Assembly: GCA_024692715.1 (NCBI GenBank) | Contig: JAILMH010000041.1 | Coordinates: 1-61,698, forward strand | Origin: Lachnospiraceae bacterium | Lineage (GTDB): Bacteria; Bacillota; Clostridia; Lachnospirales; Lachnospiraceae | Direction of reading: 5' to 3' | DNA length: 61,698 nucleotides | Notes under the pieces: generated by a model | The model's database searches: none | What the model was told of the DNA's origin: nothing | What the model saw: only the letters and a program-made list of their open reading frames with translations | Program-made: the position numbers and the translations under genes | In this document: one piece after another, positions 25,124-35,518 of the stretch | Position numbering within the stretch: the stretch's first letter is position 1 | How the letters are laid out: each line of letters begins with the position of its first letter

Positions 25124-27130
25124 TTAACTGTAGCTGAAGGTTGCGCTTCCTTTGTAGTTGTTCTGACCCGTAATGGTCACAGTGTTATTGCTGTTTACAA
25201 CATAGGTGTAGTCGCCCTTCTTGGAGCTGTTATTCTTTTTGCAAGGTTTAAGCTTGATCCAGGTTGATTTTTTCTCTCCGTCACTGGTGTAGGTGAACTG
25301 AAGAGCAAGTGTCTTGAATTTAACCTTTGTTGTGCCGCTCTTTGTAGTTGTGACTTTAAGACTTTTATAGTTCTCAGAAGTCATGGATGAAATGTCGCGC
25401 TGTGTGATGTTAAAGTAGCACTTTGTTCCGGATTCGCTCTTCTTCTTAAGCAGTTTATTGACACGTTTCAAAGCCTTTTTCTGCTCAGAAGTCAGGCCGG
25501 CAGATTTATCGGCTTTTATCTGGAGGATAAAGTAAGGCGGCTTATTAGAGCTTGTGGAGGCCACGTTTTTATTATTCTTGTAACGGACCTTTTTAACCTC
25601 AAATGTATCTACAGATTTACCGGTTGAAGAGTCAGTAAATTTAACGGACAGATCAATGTCGTTGGTGGTGCTGCCGTTTGCCTTGTCAAGACTGGTCTTA
25701 TGCTTGCACCCGTTGTATTTGACAGAGCTTGTATAGTTGATCTCCATATTGATTCCCAGGGTGCTCAGGTCTGCAGAATCTTTACTGTTAAAGCTCATTG
25801 TGGTGGTCGCACCGTTTATAAGGTCGTCAAGCTCATCCTCAGTATCTGTTAGAGTGCAGTTATAGTGGATATTTACATCTGTAGGAATTCCCGCATCTTC
25901 AAGATGGTCATAAAGTGTAGTTTCATCATCGATCGTCATATATCTTAAATGACCATAATCAAGATCATATTCAGCTAATTTAATGTTCTTCCATTCGCTT
26001 TCGCTTCCCTGATAGTAAATATCAGTGAGCTTACTGTTTCCGCTGAAAGTGTCGTCATAATCCTGATGTGCGATCTCTACTGTATCTTCACTATCAACTT
26101 TTGAAGTTGAAGTATCGTCGTCATATTCAGGACCAAATGCCCTCTGACCGACCCGTTCCAAACTTTTTGGAAGTGTTACAGTCGTGAGATTTTCGCAATT
26201 ATAAAATGCCTCGTGCTGAATTGCCTCTACTGTACTTGCAACTGTGAGATTTTTAAGGTAAGGATTTCCAATGAAAGCCCAGTACTGAATGTCTTTTGTA
26301 CCCTTGATAACTGTGTAATCTCCGCCTGCTGCTTTAACAACACCTGCAGGAACAAACATAAGACATGGGGTGTTGTAGCAGGTACCTCTTGTTGCTGAGT
26401 ATGGGTCGAGGATTTCATAAACAGTGTTTGCAGCTATTCTCATATAGGAGTTTGAGTCATCCATTTCAAGTGTAGAGAGATTGTTGCAGCCTATAAAGGT
26501 GTCACCGCGGACATTGTGCATGTCGTCCGGAAATTCGAATTTGGTGAGTGAGGTACAATTGCCAAAGGTCATGTACCCAAAGTGCCAGGTTCCAATCCCG
26601 AGGGAAACATCAGAAAGATTGGTACAGTTCATGAAAGCCTTTTTATTGAATTCGATACCTTCGGTGCTGTAGTTCCCTACAGTGAGCTTTTTGAGCTTTG
26701 GAGAGTTGGCAAAGGCACTGGTTTCAATCGTACAGTCTCCGTTGTAGAGAGTTACCGGTGCCTCGAAGGTGATCTCTTCAAGGTTCGAGAAAGTCAGGTC
26801 GCTCAGGTAAAAATCACGTGTAACAGAGGTAGGACCTGATTCAAACACAATTTTTTCGACTTCACTTGCAATAGAAGGAACATCTACAGAAGTTCCCGAG
26901 CCTGATTTGTAGTAGAGTGTACCGTCGCTGTAAGTCCAGTGACCGTATGTGGCTGTCCATAAAGGATCAACATCATGGTCTGACATTACATAGTCAGAAT
27001 ATTCAGAGATACAGCCTTCGTCTTCAGAAATGCTTTTGGCAGCAAGAGCAGATGACTGAAAAACAGATGTTGTTGCCATGGCTGTAACGATAAAGACAGC
27101 CAGTGGTTTTAGGTGACTATGTTTTCTCAT
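25124..27130 (-). CDS. Secreted BspA-like leucine-rich-repeat protein
   Basis: A 668-residue exported protein. The signal peptide starts MRKHSHLKPLAVFIVTAMAT and ends near SALAAKS. Residues about 75-360 contain LRR_5/BspA-type repeats (NLEEITFEAPVTLYNG, NLSDVSLGIGTWHFG, NLTTVTLPKSLERVG). The C-terminal third is beta-rich with FEVKKVRYKNNKN and ends QNNYKGSATFSYS; no LPxTG or cell-wall anchor is seen. ATG 27130 has GGAGG at the right distance, better than the in-frame ATG 18 bases upstream. A role in surface contact or binding is likely from the family; the ligand is unknown. Confidence 0.85.
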   Translation of the reverse strand: MRKHSHLKPLAVFIVTAMATTSVFQSSALAAKSISEDEGCISEYSDYVMSDHDVDPLWTATYGHWTYSDGTLYYKSGSGTSVDVPSIASEVEKIVFESGPTSVTRDFYLSDLTFSNLEEITFEAPVTLYNGDCTIETSAFANSPKLKKLTVGNYSTEGIEFNKKAFMNCTNLSDVSLGIGTWHFGYMTFGNCTSLTKFEFPDDMHNVRGDTFIGCNNLSTLEMDDSNSYMRIAANTVYEILDPYSATRGTCYNTPCLMFVPAGVVKAAGGDYTVIKGTKDIQYWAFIGNPYLKNLTVASTVEAIQHEAFYNCENLTTVTLPKSLERVGQRAFGPEYDDDTSTSKVDSEDTVEIAHQDYDDTFSGNSKLTDIYYQGSESEWKNIKLAEYDLDYGHLRYMTIDDETTLYDHLEDAGIPTDVNIHYNCTLTDTEDELDDLINGATTTMSFNSKDSADLSTLGINMEINYTSSVKYNGCKHKTSLDKANGSTTNDIDLSVKFTDSSTGKSVDTFEVKKVRYKNNKNVASTSSNKPPYFILQIKADKSAGLTSEQKKALKRVNKLLKKKSESGTKCYFNITQRDISSMTSENYKSLKVTTTKSGTTKVKFKTLALQFTYTSDGEKKSTWIKLKPCKKNNSSKKGDYTYVVNSNNTVTITGQNNYKGSATFSYS

Positions 27131-27222
27131 AAAGTAACCTCCGATCATTGAAGATTTAAATATCTTAATAAATTATTAATCGGATAGAATTTAAGCGTAC
27201 TTTATATGTTTGAAGGGTTCAT

Positions 27223-27714
27223 TTATTTGACTTTTTTCAAAGGTGTTATTTCAGCCCCGGTATCCCGTAACAGTGGGATATCTCTATGTTCAACGGCGGT
27301 TGAAAAAGCAATGAGTGTTTTGGTTCGGCCGAAGCGCTGAAGCTCGTTTACAAGATGATCCAGCTCTTCTGTGTAGCGGAAGATCACTTCTATCAACATC
27401 GAATAATCACCTGTCACGCAGCTGCATTCGATCACATTTGGGATCTGCTTGATAAAAGGATAAAAATCCTGCTTATCCTCCGGAGAAACTTCGAGATTTA
27501 TGAAGGCTTTTATGTTATAGCCAAACTCTGAGTAGTTGATTATTGGCTGGTAGCCCTTGATTATCCCTTTTTCCTCAAGCTTTTTAAGTCTGGAAGCAAC
27601 TGCGGGAGATGAGAGAAAAACTTTCTCCGCAATATCTCTTACTGACATTCGCCCGTCTTCCATAAGTAGTTTTAAGATTTTTTCATCAATAGCATCTGGC
27701 TGTTCATTTTTCAT
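27223..27714 (-). CDS. Lrp/AsnC-family transcriptional regulator
   Basis: A 163-residue regulator with an N-terminal helix-turn-helix (DEKILKLLMEDGRMSVRDIA) and a C-terminal RAM ligand-binding domain (IECSCVTGDYSMLIEVIFRY). Lrp proteins sense amino acids. It lies divergent from aspA (aspartate ammonia-lyase) across 400 bases, so aspA is a plausible target. AGGAGGT-type ribosome-binding site lies in front. Normal length. Confidence 0.9.
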   Translation of the reverse strand: MKNEQPDAIDEKILKLLMEDGRMSVRDIAEKVFLSSPAVASRLKKLEEKGIIKGYQPIINYSEFGYNIKAFINLEVSPEDKQDFYPFIKQIPNVIECSCVTGDYSMLIEVIFRYTEELDHLVNELQRFGRTKTLIAFSTAVEHRDIPLLRDTGAEITPLKKVK

Positions 27715-28114
27715 AGATACCTCCTTTTGCCTTCAACAGTATGTTCAGGTTATTAAATATACTTAAATAAAGAAAAAGAGACAGCTTTCCCAAGGGATGC
27801 TGCCTCTTTGCATTTCTTTTTTATTTACACCATTGTAACAATTATTATTGAATTTTTCTACCCATGGAGTATAGCAGGAAATAAAAAAACAGGCAACGTT
27901 ATTTTTTAATGTATAATAAAATAAAAACTGATTTTTTAAACTGTAAGTGGCAAAAAATAAGGGTTTCACGCGTTTTTAATTAAAAATATTTACTTCTTCG
28001 GAAAAGAAGACTAATATGTGGTTCAGCAAAGGCAAGGGAGCCGCGGATCTAAAGACAGATCTGCGGCTTCTTATATTTTAAGTAAACCACTTATAAGGTG
28101 GATGCGGAGGATCG
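27715..28114. promoter_or_regulatory. Divergent intergenic region with two hairpins, lrp-aspA
   Basis: This 400-base gap holds two strong stems. The first pairs AAAGAGACAGC (27775-27785) with GCTGCCTCTTT (27799-27809), T-rich on both sides. The second pairs GCCGCGGATCT (28040-28050) with AGATCTGCGGC (28057-28067), followed by TTCTTATATTTT, within the presumed aspA leader. The rest is very AT-rich with a TATAAT at 27912. They may be terminators or attenuators; no small gene is convincing. Confidence 0.5.
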
Positions 28115-29521
28115 ATGATTATGAAGAAAGCAAGAATAGAAGCAGATTCAATTGGAACAATGCAGGTGCCGGAGGAGGCATACTATGGTGTTCAGTCTGA
28201 AAGAGCTGAGCGGAACTTCAAGATAACAGGTCAGAGGCAGAATCCTTTATTTACTGCAAATCTTGCCATGATCAAGAAGGCTGCAGCAATGGTGAACTGC
28301 GAAGCAGGTCTTCTCAATAAAGAAAAAGCACAGGCGATCGAAGAGGCCTGTGATGAGATAATAGAAGGTAAGTTTCAGTCAGAGTTTATTACAGATGCAG
28401 TTCAGGGAGGTGCCGGAACCAGTGCCAATATGAACATGAATGAAGTTGCGGCAAACAGAGCCAACGAGATACTTGGAGGTGAAAAGGGAAAGTATGACAG
28501 AGTACATCCGAACGATCATGTGAATATGGCCCAGTCTACAAATGATGTAATACCGACAGCGGGAAAGATGACTGTAATAGTGTTGGAAGAGAAGCTTTCC
28601 GGAGAGTTGAAGCGGCTTGAGACTGCTCTTTATGCAAAGGCAATGGAATTTGCTGATGTGACAAAAATGGGACGTACTCAGCTTCAGGATGCGGTACCGA
28701 TGACACTCGGAGACACATTTTCGGCTTATGCGGCAATGGTTAAGCGCTGCCGTACAAGGCTTTCGATGACCTGCAGGGAAATGCATGTGATAAACCTTGG
28801 AGGAACTGCCATAGGAACCGGTATAAATGCTTCAGAATACTATGAAGCGAATATTGCAGGTAAGCTCAGCAGTGTGTTTGGAAGGACTCTTATTCAGGCA
28901 GATGATCTTTTTGATGCGACAGAAAACCTTGATGGCTTTTCTGCTGTATCAGGGGCACTTAAAGCTCTTGGTATCAGCCTTTCAAAAATGTGTAATGATC
29001 TGAGACTTCTTTCGTCAGGCCCAAGATGCGGACTTCACGAGATAGAGCTTCCTGCAATGCAGAACGGCTCTTCTATAATGCCGGGAAAGGTAAATCCGGT
29101 GATACCTGAGGTCGTTACTCAGGCTGCGTTCCTTGTGGCAGGTCATGATACTACTATTACTATGGCGGCGGAAGCGGGCCAGATGGAGCTCAACGCTTTT
29201 GAACCGGTTGTATTTTATACACTATTTGAGTCATTCGGTGCCATGACAGGAGCGGTCAGAACTTTGATCGATAACTGCATTACAGGTATAAAGGCAAATA
29301 AGGCACACTGCCTCGAGCTGGAGGAGAGCAGTGTCGGAATTGCCACAGCACTTTGCCCGGAGCTTGGTTATGTAAAATCAGCAGAAATTGCTAAGAAAGC
29401 CCTTAAGACCGGCAAGACAGTAAGGCAGATCGTACTTGAGGAAAAGCTTATGGATGAAAAGAGGCTTGATGTACTTCTTGACAGCAGACATGCGGCTTTG
29501 AGCGTAAAACGTACAGCTTAA
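28115..29521 (+). CDS. aspA: Aspartate ammonia-lyase
   Basis: Converts L-aspartate to fumarate and ammonia. The 468-residue protein shows the family start (IEADSIGTMQVPEEAYYG), QSTNDVIPTAGKM, GGTAIGTGIN and the signature GSSIMPGKVNPV (about 318-329) whose Ser is the catalytic base. Aspartases usually read GSSIMPAKVNP; the Gly for Ala change is small. Fumarase is the close alternative, but the N-terminus favours aspartase. Start is ATG 28115 or 28121; GGAGG at 28105 allows both. Divergent Lrp may regulate it. Confidence 0.85.
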   Translation: MIMKKARIEADSIGTMQVPEEAYYGVQSERAERNFKITGQRQNPLFTANLAMIKKAAAMVNCEAGLLNKEKAQAIEEACDEIIEGKFQSEFITDAVQGGAGTSANMNMNEVAANRANEILGGEKGKYDRVHPNDHVNMAQSTNDVIPTAGKMTVIVLEEKLSGELKRLETALYAKAMEFADVTKMGRTQLQDAVPMTLGDTFSAYAAMVKRCRTRLSMTCREMHVINLGGTAIGTGINASEYYEANIAGKLSSVFGRTLIQADDLFDATENLDGFSAVSGALKALGISLSKMCNDLRLLSSGPRCGLHEIELPAMQNGSSIMPGKVNPVIPEVVTQAAFLVAGHDTTITMAAEAGQMELNAFEPVVFYTLFESFGAMTGAVRTLIDNCITGIKANKAHCLELEESSVGIATALCPELGYVKSAEIAKKALKTGKTVRQIVLEEKLMDEKRLDVLLDSRHAALSVKRTA

Positions 29522-29539
29522 AATACAACTGTCAAATGG

Positions 29540-29569
29540 TTGACATTTCTGAATGTGATTGAGTATAAT
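29540..29569 (+). promoter_or_regulatory. Promoter for the ileS T-box transcript
   Basis: Perfect TTGACA (29540-29545), 18-base spacer, perfect TATAAT (29564-29569). Confidence 0.8.
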
Positions 29570-29574
29570 ATGAA

Positions 29575-29803
29575 GATGTTTAAGGTCAAGTTTTTCTTGA
29601 TCAAATTCATATTTAATATGGTTAAAGGCTATGACGGAATATCACTCCCGAGCTGTGACACTGAACAGCGTTTTGCTAATTAAGTTGATCCGTAATCATT
29701 TCACGTTACAGAAATGGCACATGATGGTGTGTATAGGTGGTACAACGGAAAATCAAGAGGCTCCGCCCTATAGACAATATAGGGACAGGGGCCTCTTTTT
29801 TAT
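29575..29803 (+). promoter_or_regulatory. T-box riboswitch (isoleucine) with terminator
   Basis: The T-box sequence AGGTGGTACAACGG lies at 29735-29748 and is followed by a terminator: AGAGGC-CC...CCCTAT pairs with ATAGGG...GG-GCCTCT (29756-29795), then a T run. In stem I the specifier is probably ATC (29641-29643, in GAATATCAC), an isoleucine codon, which fits the ileS gene downstream. Uncharged tRNA-Ile would stabilise the antiterminator and switch ileS on. Confidence 0.9.
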
Positions 29804-29854
29804 ACCTAAACCCTTACATCCCAAAATAATTTTTTTGAGAAAGGAACCACGAAA

Positions 29855-32800
29855 ATGTACGAAAAAGTTAGTACTGACATGGACTTCGTCACCAGAGAAA
29901 AGGCGATCGAGAAGTTCTGGAAAGATCATGACGTATTTAAGAAGTCAATGGAATCAAGAGAGAAGGGTGAGACTTATACTTTCTATGATGGCCCGCCGAC
30001 AGCAAACGGTAAGCCTCATATCGGACACGTTCTTACCCGTGTAATCAAGGATATGATTCCTAGATACCGTACAATGAAGGGCTACTATGTACCAAGAAAG
30101 GCCGGCTGGGATACACACGGACTCCCTGTTGAGCTTGAGGTTGAGAAGAAGCTTGGTCTTGACGGAAAGGATCAGATCGAAAAATACGGTCTTGAGCCAT
30201 TCATCAAGGAATGTAAGGAATCAGTTTGGAAGTACAAGGGCATGTGGGAGAAGTTCTCTGACCAGGTAGGTTTCTGGGCAGATATGGAGCACCCATATGT
30301 TACATATGAAGATAATTATATCGAGTCTGAGTGGTGGGCTCTTAAGAATATCTACGACAGAGGCCTTCTTTACAAGGGATTCAAGATCGTACCTTACTGC
30401 CCTCGCTGCGGTACTCCGCTTTCAAGCCACGAGGTTGCCCAGGGTTATAAGGCTGTTAAAGAGCGTTCGGCAATCGCACGTTTCAAGGTGGTTGATAAGG
30501 ATGAGTACATTCTTGCATGGACAACAACACCATGGACACTTCCTTCAAATACAGCACTTTGCGTAAATCCTGAGGAAACATACGTTAAGGTAAAGACAGC
30601 TGACGGATATACATATATCATGGCAAAGGCTCTTACAGAGAAGGTTCTCGGTGGTGAGGAAAATCCTTGCGCACCTTACGAGATCGTTGAAGAGTTCAAG
30701 GGAACTGCCCTTGAGCGCACAGAGTATGTACCGCTTTATGAGTGCACAGCAAAAGAAGCTGAGAAGCAGCATAAGAAGGCACACTACGTTGTATGCGATG
30801 ATTATGTAACTATGGAAGATGGTACAGGTGTTGTACATATCGCTCCTGCATTTGGTGAAGATGATGCCCGTGTAGGCCGTAAGTATGAGCTTCCGCTCGT
30901 TCAGTTCGTTGACGGTAAGGGTGAGATGACAGAGGAGACACCTTTCGCAGGCCTCTTTGTCAAGGATGCTGACCCTGAAGTACTTAAGGATCTTAAGGAG
31001 AGAGGACTTCTCTTCAGCGCACCTAAGTTTGAGCATGATTATCCGTTCTGCTGGAGATGTGATACACCGCTTATCTACTATGCAAGAGAGTCATGGTTCA
31101 TCAAGGTTACAGATGTTAAGGATGAGCTCATCAAGAATAACGAGGAGATCAACTGGATCCCTGAGACAATCGGATCAGGACGTTTCGGTGAGTGGCTCAG
31201 AAACATTCAGGACTGGGCTGTTTCACGTAATCGTTATTGGGGAACACCGCTTAATATCTGGGAGTGCCCGGACTGCGGAAAGAGAATGTCTATCGGCTCA
31301 AGAGAAGAGCTTTACAGACTTTCAGGCAATGAAAAGGCTAAGACTGTTGAGTTCCATCGTCCATACATCGATGAGATCACGATCGACTGTCCAGAGTGTC
31401 ACCACACAATGAAGAGAGTACCGGAAGTTATCGACTGCTGGTTCGATTCAGGAGCTATGCCATACGCTCAGCACCACTATCCGTTTGAAAATGAGGAAGT
31501 GTTCAAGAGACAGTTCCCTGCTTCATTTATTTCAGAAGCCGTTGACCAGACACGTGGATGGTTCTACTCACTTCATGCAGAGTCAACACTTCTCTTCCAT
31601 GCACCTGCATATAAGAACGTTATCGTTCTCGGACTTGTGCTTGATGAGGATGGAAATAAGATGAGTAAGTCAAAGGGCAACGCCGTTGATCCTTTCGATG
31701 CTCTTGATAAATTCGGTGCAGATGCTATCCGCTGGTACTTCTACATCAATTCAGCTCCATGGCTTCCTAACAGATTCCATGACAAGGCTGTACTTGAGGG
31801 CCAGAGAAAGTTCATGGGAACTCTCTGGAATACTTATGCGTTCTATGTACTGTATGCAAATATCGATAATTTCGACGCTGCACAGTACACACTTGATTAT
31901 GACAAGCTTTCTGTAATGGATAAGTGGATTCTTTCAAGACTTGGAAGTACTATTACAGATGTTGATAATTACCTTGAAAACTACAAGATCACAGAGGCTG
32001 CAAAGTCACTTCAGCAGTTCGTTGATGAGCTTTCCAACTGGTATGTTCGTCGCTGCAGAAAGAGATACTGGGCAAAGGGAATGGAGCAGGATAAGATCAA
32101 TGCTTACATGACTCTTTACACAGCACTTGTTGAGATCTGTAAGGCAGCTGCTCCTATGATCCCGTTCATGACAGAGCAGATCTATCAGAATCTCGTAAGA
32201 ACTTCTGACAGCAATGCACCTGAGTCGATCCATCTTTGTGACTTCCCTGCTGCTGATCCTAAGTATGTTGACAAGCAGCTTGAAGAGGACATGGAGAAGG
32301 TTCTTGACATTGTTGTACTTGGCCGCGCAGCAAGAAATGCATGTAATATTAAAAATCGTCAGCCTATGGCAAAAATGTTTGTAAAGGGTGCAGAACTTTC
32401 AGAATTTTACCGAAATATTATTGAGGATGAATTGAATGTCAAGGAAGTAGATTTCACAGATGACGTCCGTGAGTTCACAACCTACAACTTTAAGCCGCAG
32501 CTCAGAACTGTCGGACCTAAATACGGTAAGGTTCTCGGAAAGATAAAAGAAGCTCTTGCAGGACTTGATGGAAACAACGCTATGGATACACTTAAGTCTG
32601 AGGGGTCTCTTAAATTTGACTTTGATGGCACTGAGGTAATATTATCAGAAGAAGACCTGCTTATCGAAATGAGCCAGAAGGAAGGCTATGTTGAGCAGAG
32701 TGATAATAAGATCACAGTAGTATTTGATACAAACCTGACACCTGAACTTGTCGAAGAAGGTATGGTACGTGAGCTGATCTCTAAGATTCAGACAATGCGT

Positions 32801-33004
32801 AAGGATGCCGGCTTCGAAGTTATGGACAAGATCGCAATCTATCTTGAAGGAAATGACGTCCTTGCTAAATATCTTACAGATAATCAGGACTATGTAATGA
32901 AAGAAACTATGGCAGATTCAGTATCTGTCGGAAGTGCTGCCGGATTTACAAAGGAATGGGACATCAACGGTGAGCACGTAAAACTCGGAGTTGAGAAACA
33001 TTGA
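29855..33004 (+). CDS. ileS: Isoleucyl-tRNA synthetase
   Basis: Charges tRNA-Ile. At 1049 residues it is of the longer, eukaryote-like/IleRS2 size class. Visible are PPTANGKPHIGHVL (HIGH at about 54-57), the editing domain with TTTPWTLPSNTALCV, WFIKVTDVKDEL, ENIQDWAVSRNRYWGTPLNI-like catalytic strands (here RNIQDWAVSRNRYWG) and GNKMSKSKGNAVDPFD (KMSKS near 602-606). The anticodon domain and long C-terminal part follow. It is controlled by the T-box in front. glgP follows after 32 bases. Confidence 0.95.
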   Translation: MYEKVSTDMDFVTREKAIEKFWKDHDVFKKSMESREKGETYTFYDGPPTANGKPHIGHVLTRVIKDMIPRYRTMKGYYVPRKAGWDTHGLPVELEVEKKLGLDGKDQIEKYGLEPFIKECKESVWKYKGMWEKFSDQVGFWADMEHPYVTYEDNYIESEWWALKNIYDRGLLYKGFKIVPYCPRCGTPLSSHEVAQGYKAVKERSAIARFKVVDKDEYILAWTTTPWTLPSNTALCVNPEETYVKVKTADGYTYIMAKALTEKVLGGEENPCAPYEIVEEFKGTALERTEYVPLYECTAKEAEKQHKKAHYVVCDDYVTMEDGTGVVHIAPAFGEDDARVGRKYELPLVQFVDGKGEMTEETPFAGLFVKDADPEVLKDLKERGLLFSAPKFEHDYPFCWRCDTPLIYYARESWFIKVTDVKDELIKNNEEINWIPETIGSGRFGEWLRNIQDWAVSRNRYWGTPLNIWECPDCGKRMSIGSREELYRLSGNEKAKTVEFHRPYIDEITIDCPECHHTMKRVPEVIDCWFDSGAMPYAQHHYPFENEEVFKRQFPASFISEAVDQTRGWFYSLHAESTLLFHAPAYKNVIVLGLVLDEDGNKMSKSKGNAVDPFDALDKFGADAIRWYFYINSAPWLPNRFHDKAVLEGQRKFMGTLWNTYAFYVLYANIDNFDAAQYTLDYDKLSVMDKWILSRLGSTITDVDNYLENYKITEAAKSLQQFVDELSNWYVRRCRKRYWAKGMEQDKINAYMTLYTALVEICKAAAPMIPFMTEQIYQNLVRTSDSNAPESIHLCDFPAADPKYVDKQLEEDMEKVLDIVVLGRAARNACNIKNRQPMAKMFVKGAELSEFYRNIIEDELNVKEVDFTDDVREFTTYNFKPQLRTVGPKYGKVLGKIKEALAGLDGNNAMDTLKSEGSLKFDFDGTEVILSEEDLLIEMSQKEGYVEQSDNKITVVFDTNLTPELVEEGMVRELISKIQTMRKDAGFEVMDKIAIYLEGNDVLAKYLTDNQDYVMKETMADSVSVGSAAGFTKEWDINGEHVKLGVEKH

Positions 33005-33036
33005 CTTAATCCCTTAGGGGGGGAAAGGAAGCAGCG

Positions 33037-35502
33037 ATGGTCAGTACACACAAGTTTGACAAGGCAAAGTTTAAGAAGGATGTAGAGGACAATGTCAAAG
33101 TCCTCTTCCGTAAAAATGTCGACGAGGCAGATCAGCAGCAGCTTTTTCAGGCTGTCTGCGTAGCTGTTAAGGATGACATAATCGAAAACTGGATGGAGAC
33201 CCAGCAGGTCTATGAGGAAGAAGATCCGAAAACGGTTTATTACCTTTCGATGGAATTCCTCATGGGACGTGCATTGGGCAACAACCTGATCAATCTATGT
33301 GAGTATAAGGAAGTAAAAGAGGCACTTGATGAAATGGGAATCGATCTTAATGTGATCGAGGACCAGGAGCCGGATGCGGCTCTGGGAAACGGAGGTCTCG
33401 GCAGACTTGCTGCCTGCTTCCTTGATTCCCTCGCTACACTTGGATATAGTGCTTATGGCTGTGGAATCCGTTATAGATATGGAATGTTCAAGCAGATGAT
33501 CCGTGACGGATATCAGATGGAGGTTCCGGATGACTGGCTTCGTGACGGTAATCCGTTCGAGCTCCGCCGCCGTGAGTACAAAAAAGAAGTAAAATTCGGT
33601 GGTTTCGTTAAAGTTATCACTGATGAAAAAGGGCATAATAAATTCGTACAGGAAGGTTATCAGTCAGTAATGGCTGTTCCTTACGATATGCCGATAGTTG
33701 GTTACGGAAATGGCATTGTGAATACACTTCGTGTCTGGGATGCTGAGCCGGTGGAGGTTTTCCAGCTTAATTCCTTTGATAAGGGTGATTATCACAAGGC
33801 TGTAGAGCAGGAGAACCTTGCCAGAAATATCGTTGAGGTCCTTTACCCTAACGACAACCACTATGCAGGAAAGGAACTGCGCCTTAAGCAGCAGTATTTC
33901 TTTATTTCTGCATCTGTTCAGGAAGCTGTTGAAAAATATATGAGGAAGCATGATGATATCCGCAATTTTGCTGACAAAAATATTTTCCAGCTGAATGATA
34001 CACACCCGACAGTAGCTATTCCTGAGCTTATGAGGATCCTTATGGATGATTATGAGCTTTCATGGGAGGATGCGTGGGAAGTAACGACGCATACATGTGC
34101 GTATACTAATCATACGATTATGGCGGAAGCCCTTGAAAAATGGCCTATCGAGCTGTTCTCAAGACTTCTTCCGAGAATTTATCAGATCGTGGAGGAGATC
34201 AACCGCAGATTCTGCCTGCATATTCAGGAGCAGTATCCAAATCAGCCGGATAAGATGCGTAACATGGCCATCATTTATGACGGTCAGATCCGAATGGCTT
34301 ATCTTGCGATCTGTGCAGGTTTCTCTGTAAATGGTGTTGCAAAGCTTCATACTGAGATCCTTAAGAAACGTGAGCTCCACGACTTCTATGAGATGATGCC
34401 GAAGAAGTTCAATAACAAGACAAACGGTATCACGCAGAGACGTTTCCTTAAGCATGCAAATCCGCTGCTTGCTGACTGGATAACCGATCATGTGGGACCG
34501 GAATGGGTTACTGATCTTCCGGTAGTTGCAGGACTCAAGGTCTATGCAGACGATAAGAAGGCTCAGAGTGAGTTTATGAACATTAAATACAAGAATAAAG
34601 AGCGTCTTGCCAAATATATCCATGAGCACAACGGCATTGATGTTGACCCGAGATCTATTTTTGATGTTCAGGTCAAGAGGCTTCATGAGTATAAGAGACA
34701 GCTTTTGAATATTCTTCATGTAATGTATCTCTATAATAAGATCAAGGCAAATCCGGGCGGAGATTATATTCCGAGGACATTTATCTTTGGTGCAAAGGCT
34801 GCAGCGGGCTATCGTACTGCGAAGCTCACTATCAAGCTTATCAACTCGGTTGCAGATGTGATCAATAACGATGATTCAATACATGGACTGTTAAAGGTCG
34901 TATTTATCGAGGATTATAAGGTTTCTAACAATGAGATAATCATTGCAGCAGCTGATGTTTCAGAGCAGATCTCAACAGCTTCTAAGGAGGCTTCGGGAAC
35001 AGGAAACATGAAGTTCATGCTCAACGGAGCGCTTACCATTGGTACAATGGATGGTGCCAACGTAGAGATGGCAGAGGAAGTCGGCAAGGAAAATATGTTT
35101 ATCTTTGGTATGTCGGCTGACGAAGTCATTGAGCATGAGAAGAACGGTGATTATAATCCTATGGACATCTTTAATTCAGATCAGGATATCCGCGATGTGC
35201 TCACACAGCTTATCAACGGTTTCTATGCTAAGGATGATCCGGACAGATTCCGTGACCTTTACAATTCACTGCTCAATACGCAGTGTACAGAAAAGGCTGA
35301 TACTTACTTCATTCTTAAGGATTTCCGCTCTTATGCGAAGGCTCAGGAAGAGGTAGAAAAGCAGTATAGAGATAAGGAGCTCTGGGCAAGAAAGGCTATT
35401 TTGAACACAGCGTCTGCAGGAAAGTTCTCATCAGACAGAACTATAAGGCAGTATGTTGACGAGATTTGGCATCTTGATCATGTGGTCCTTCCTAAAAAAT
35501 AA
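33037..35502 (+). CDS. glgP: Glycogen phosphorylase
   Basis: Releases glucose-1-phosphate from glycogen or other alpha-glucans. The 821-residue GT35 protein has YYLSMEFLMGRALGNNL near the N-terminus, ALGNGGLGRLAACFLDS, the NDTHPTVAIPELMRIL segment and the PLP-lysine region EASGTGNMKFMLNGALTIGT (Lys at about 659). Full length. A GGGGGGAAAGGA ribosome-binding site precedes it. It closes the glycogen cycle begun by glgC/glgD. A strong terminator follows. Confidence 0.95.
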   Translation: MVSTHKFDKAKFKKDVEDNVKVLFRKNVDEADQQQLFQAVCVAVKDDIIENWMETQQVYEEEDPKTVYYLSMEFLMGRALGNNLINLCEYKEVKEALDEMGIDLNVIEDQEPDAALGNGGLGRLAACFLDSLATLGYSAYGCGIRYRYGMFKQMIRDGYQMEVPDDWLRDGNPFELRRREYKKEVKFGGFVKVITDEKGHNKFVQEGYQSVMAVPYDMPIVGYGNGIVNTLRVWDAEPVEVFQLNSFDKGDYHKAVEQENLARNIVEVLYPNDNHYAGKELRLKQQYFFISASVQEAVEKYMRKHDDIRNFADKNIFQLNDTHPTVAIPELMRILMDDYELSWEDAWEVTTHTCAYTNHTIMAEALEKWPIELFSRLLPRIYQIVEEINRRFCLHIQEQYPNQPDKMRNMAIIYDGQIRMAYLAICAGFSVNGVAKLHTEILKKRELHDFYEMMPKKFNNKTNGITQRRFLKHANPLLADWITDHVGPEWVTDLPVVAGLKVYADDKKAQSEFMNIKYKNKERLAKYIHEHNGIDVDPRSIFDVQVKRLHEYKRQLLNILHVMYLYNKIKANPGGDYIPRTFIFGAKAAAGYRTAKLTIKLINSVADVINNDDSIHGLLKVVFIEDYKVSNNEIIIAAADVSEQISTASKEASGTGNMKFMLNGALTIGTMDGANVEMAEEVGKENMFIFGMSADEVIEHEKNGDYNPMDIFNSDQDIRDVLTQLINGFYAKDDPDRFRDLYNSLLNTQCTEKADTYFILKDFRSYAKAQEEVEKQYRDKELWARKAILNTASAGKFSSDRTIRQYVDEIWHLDHVVLPKK

Positions 35503-35518
35503 TCTGATCTGACAGACG

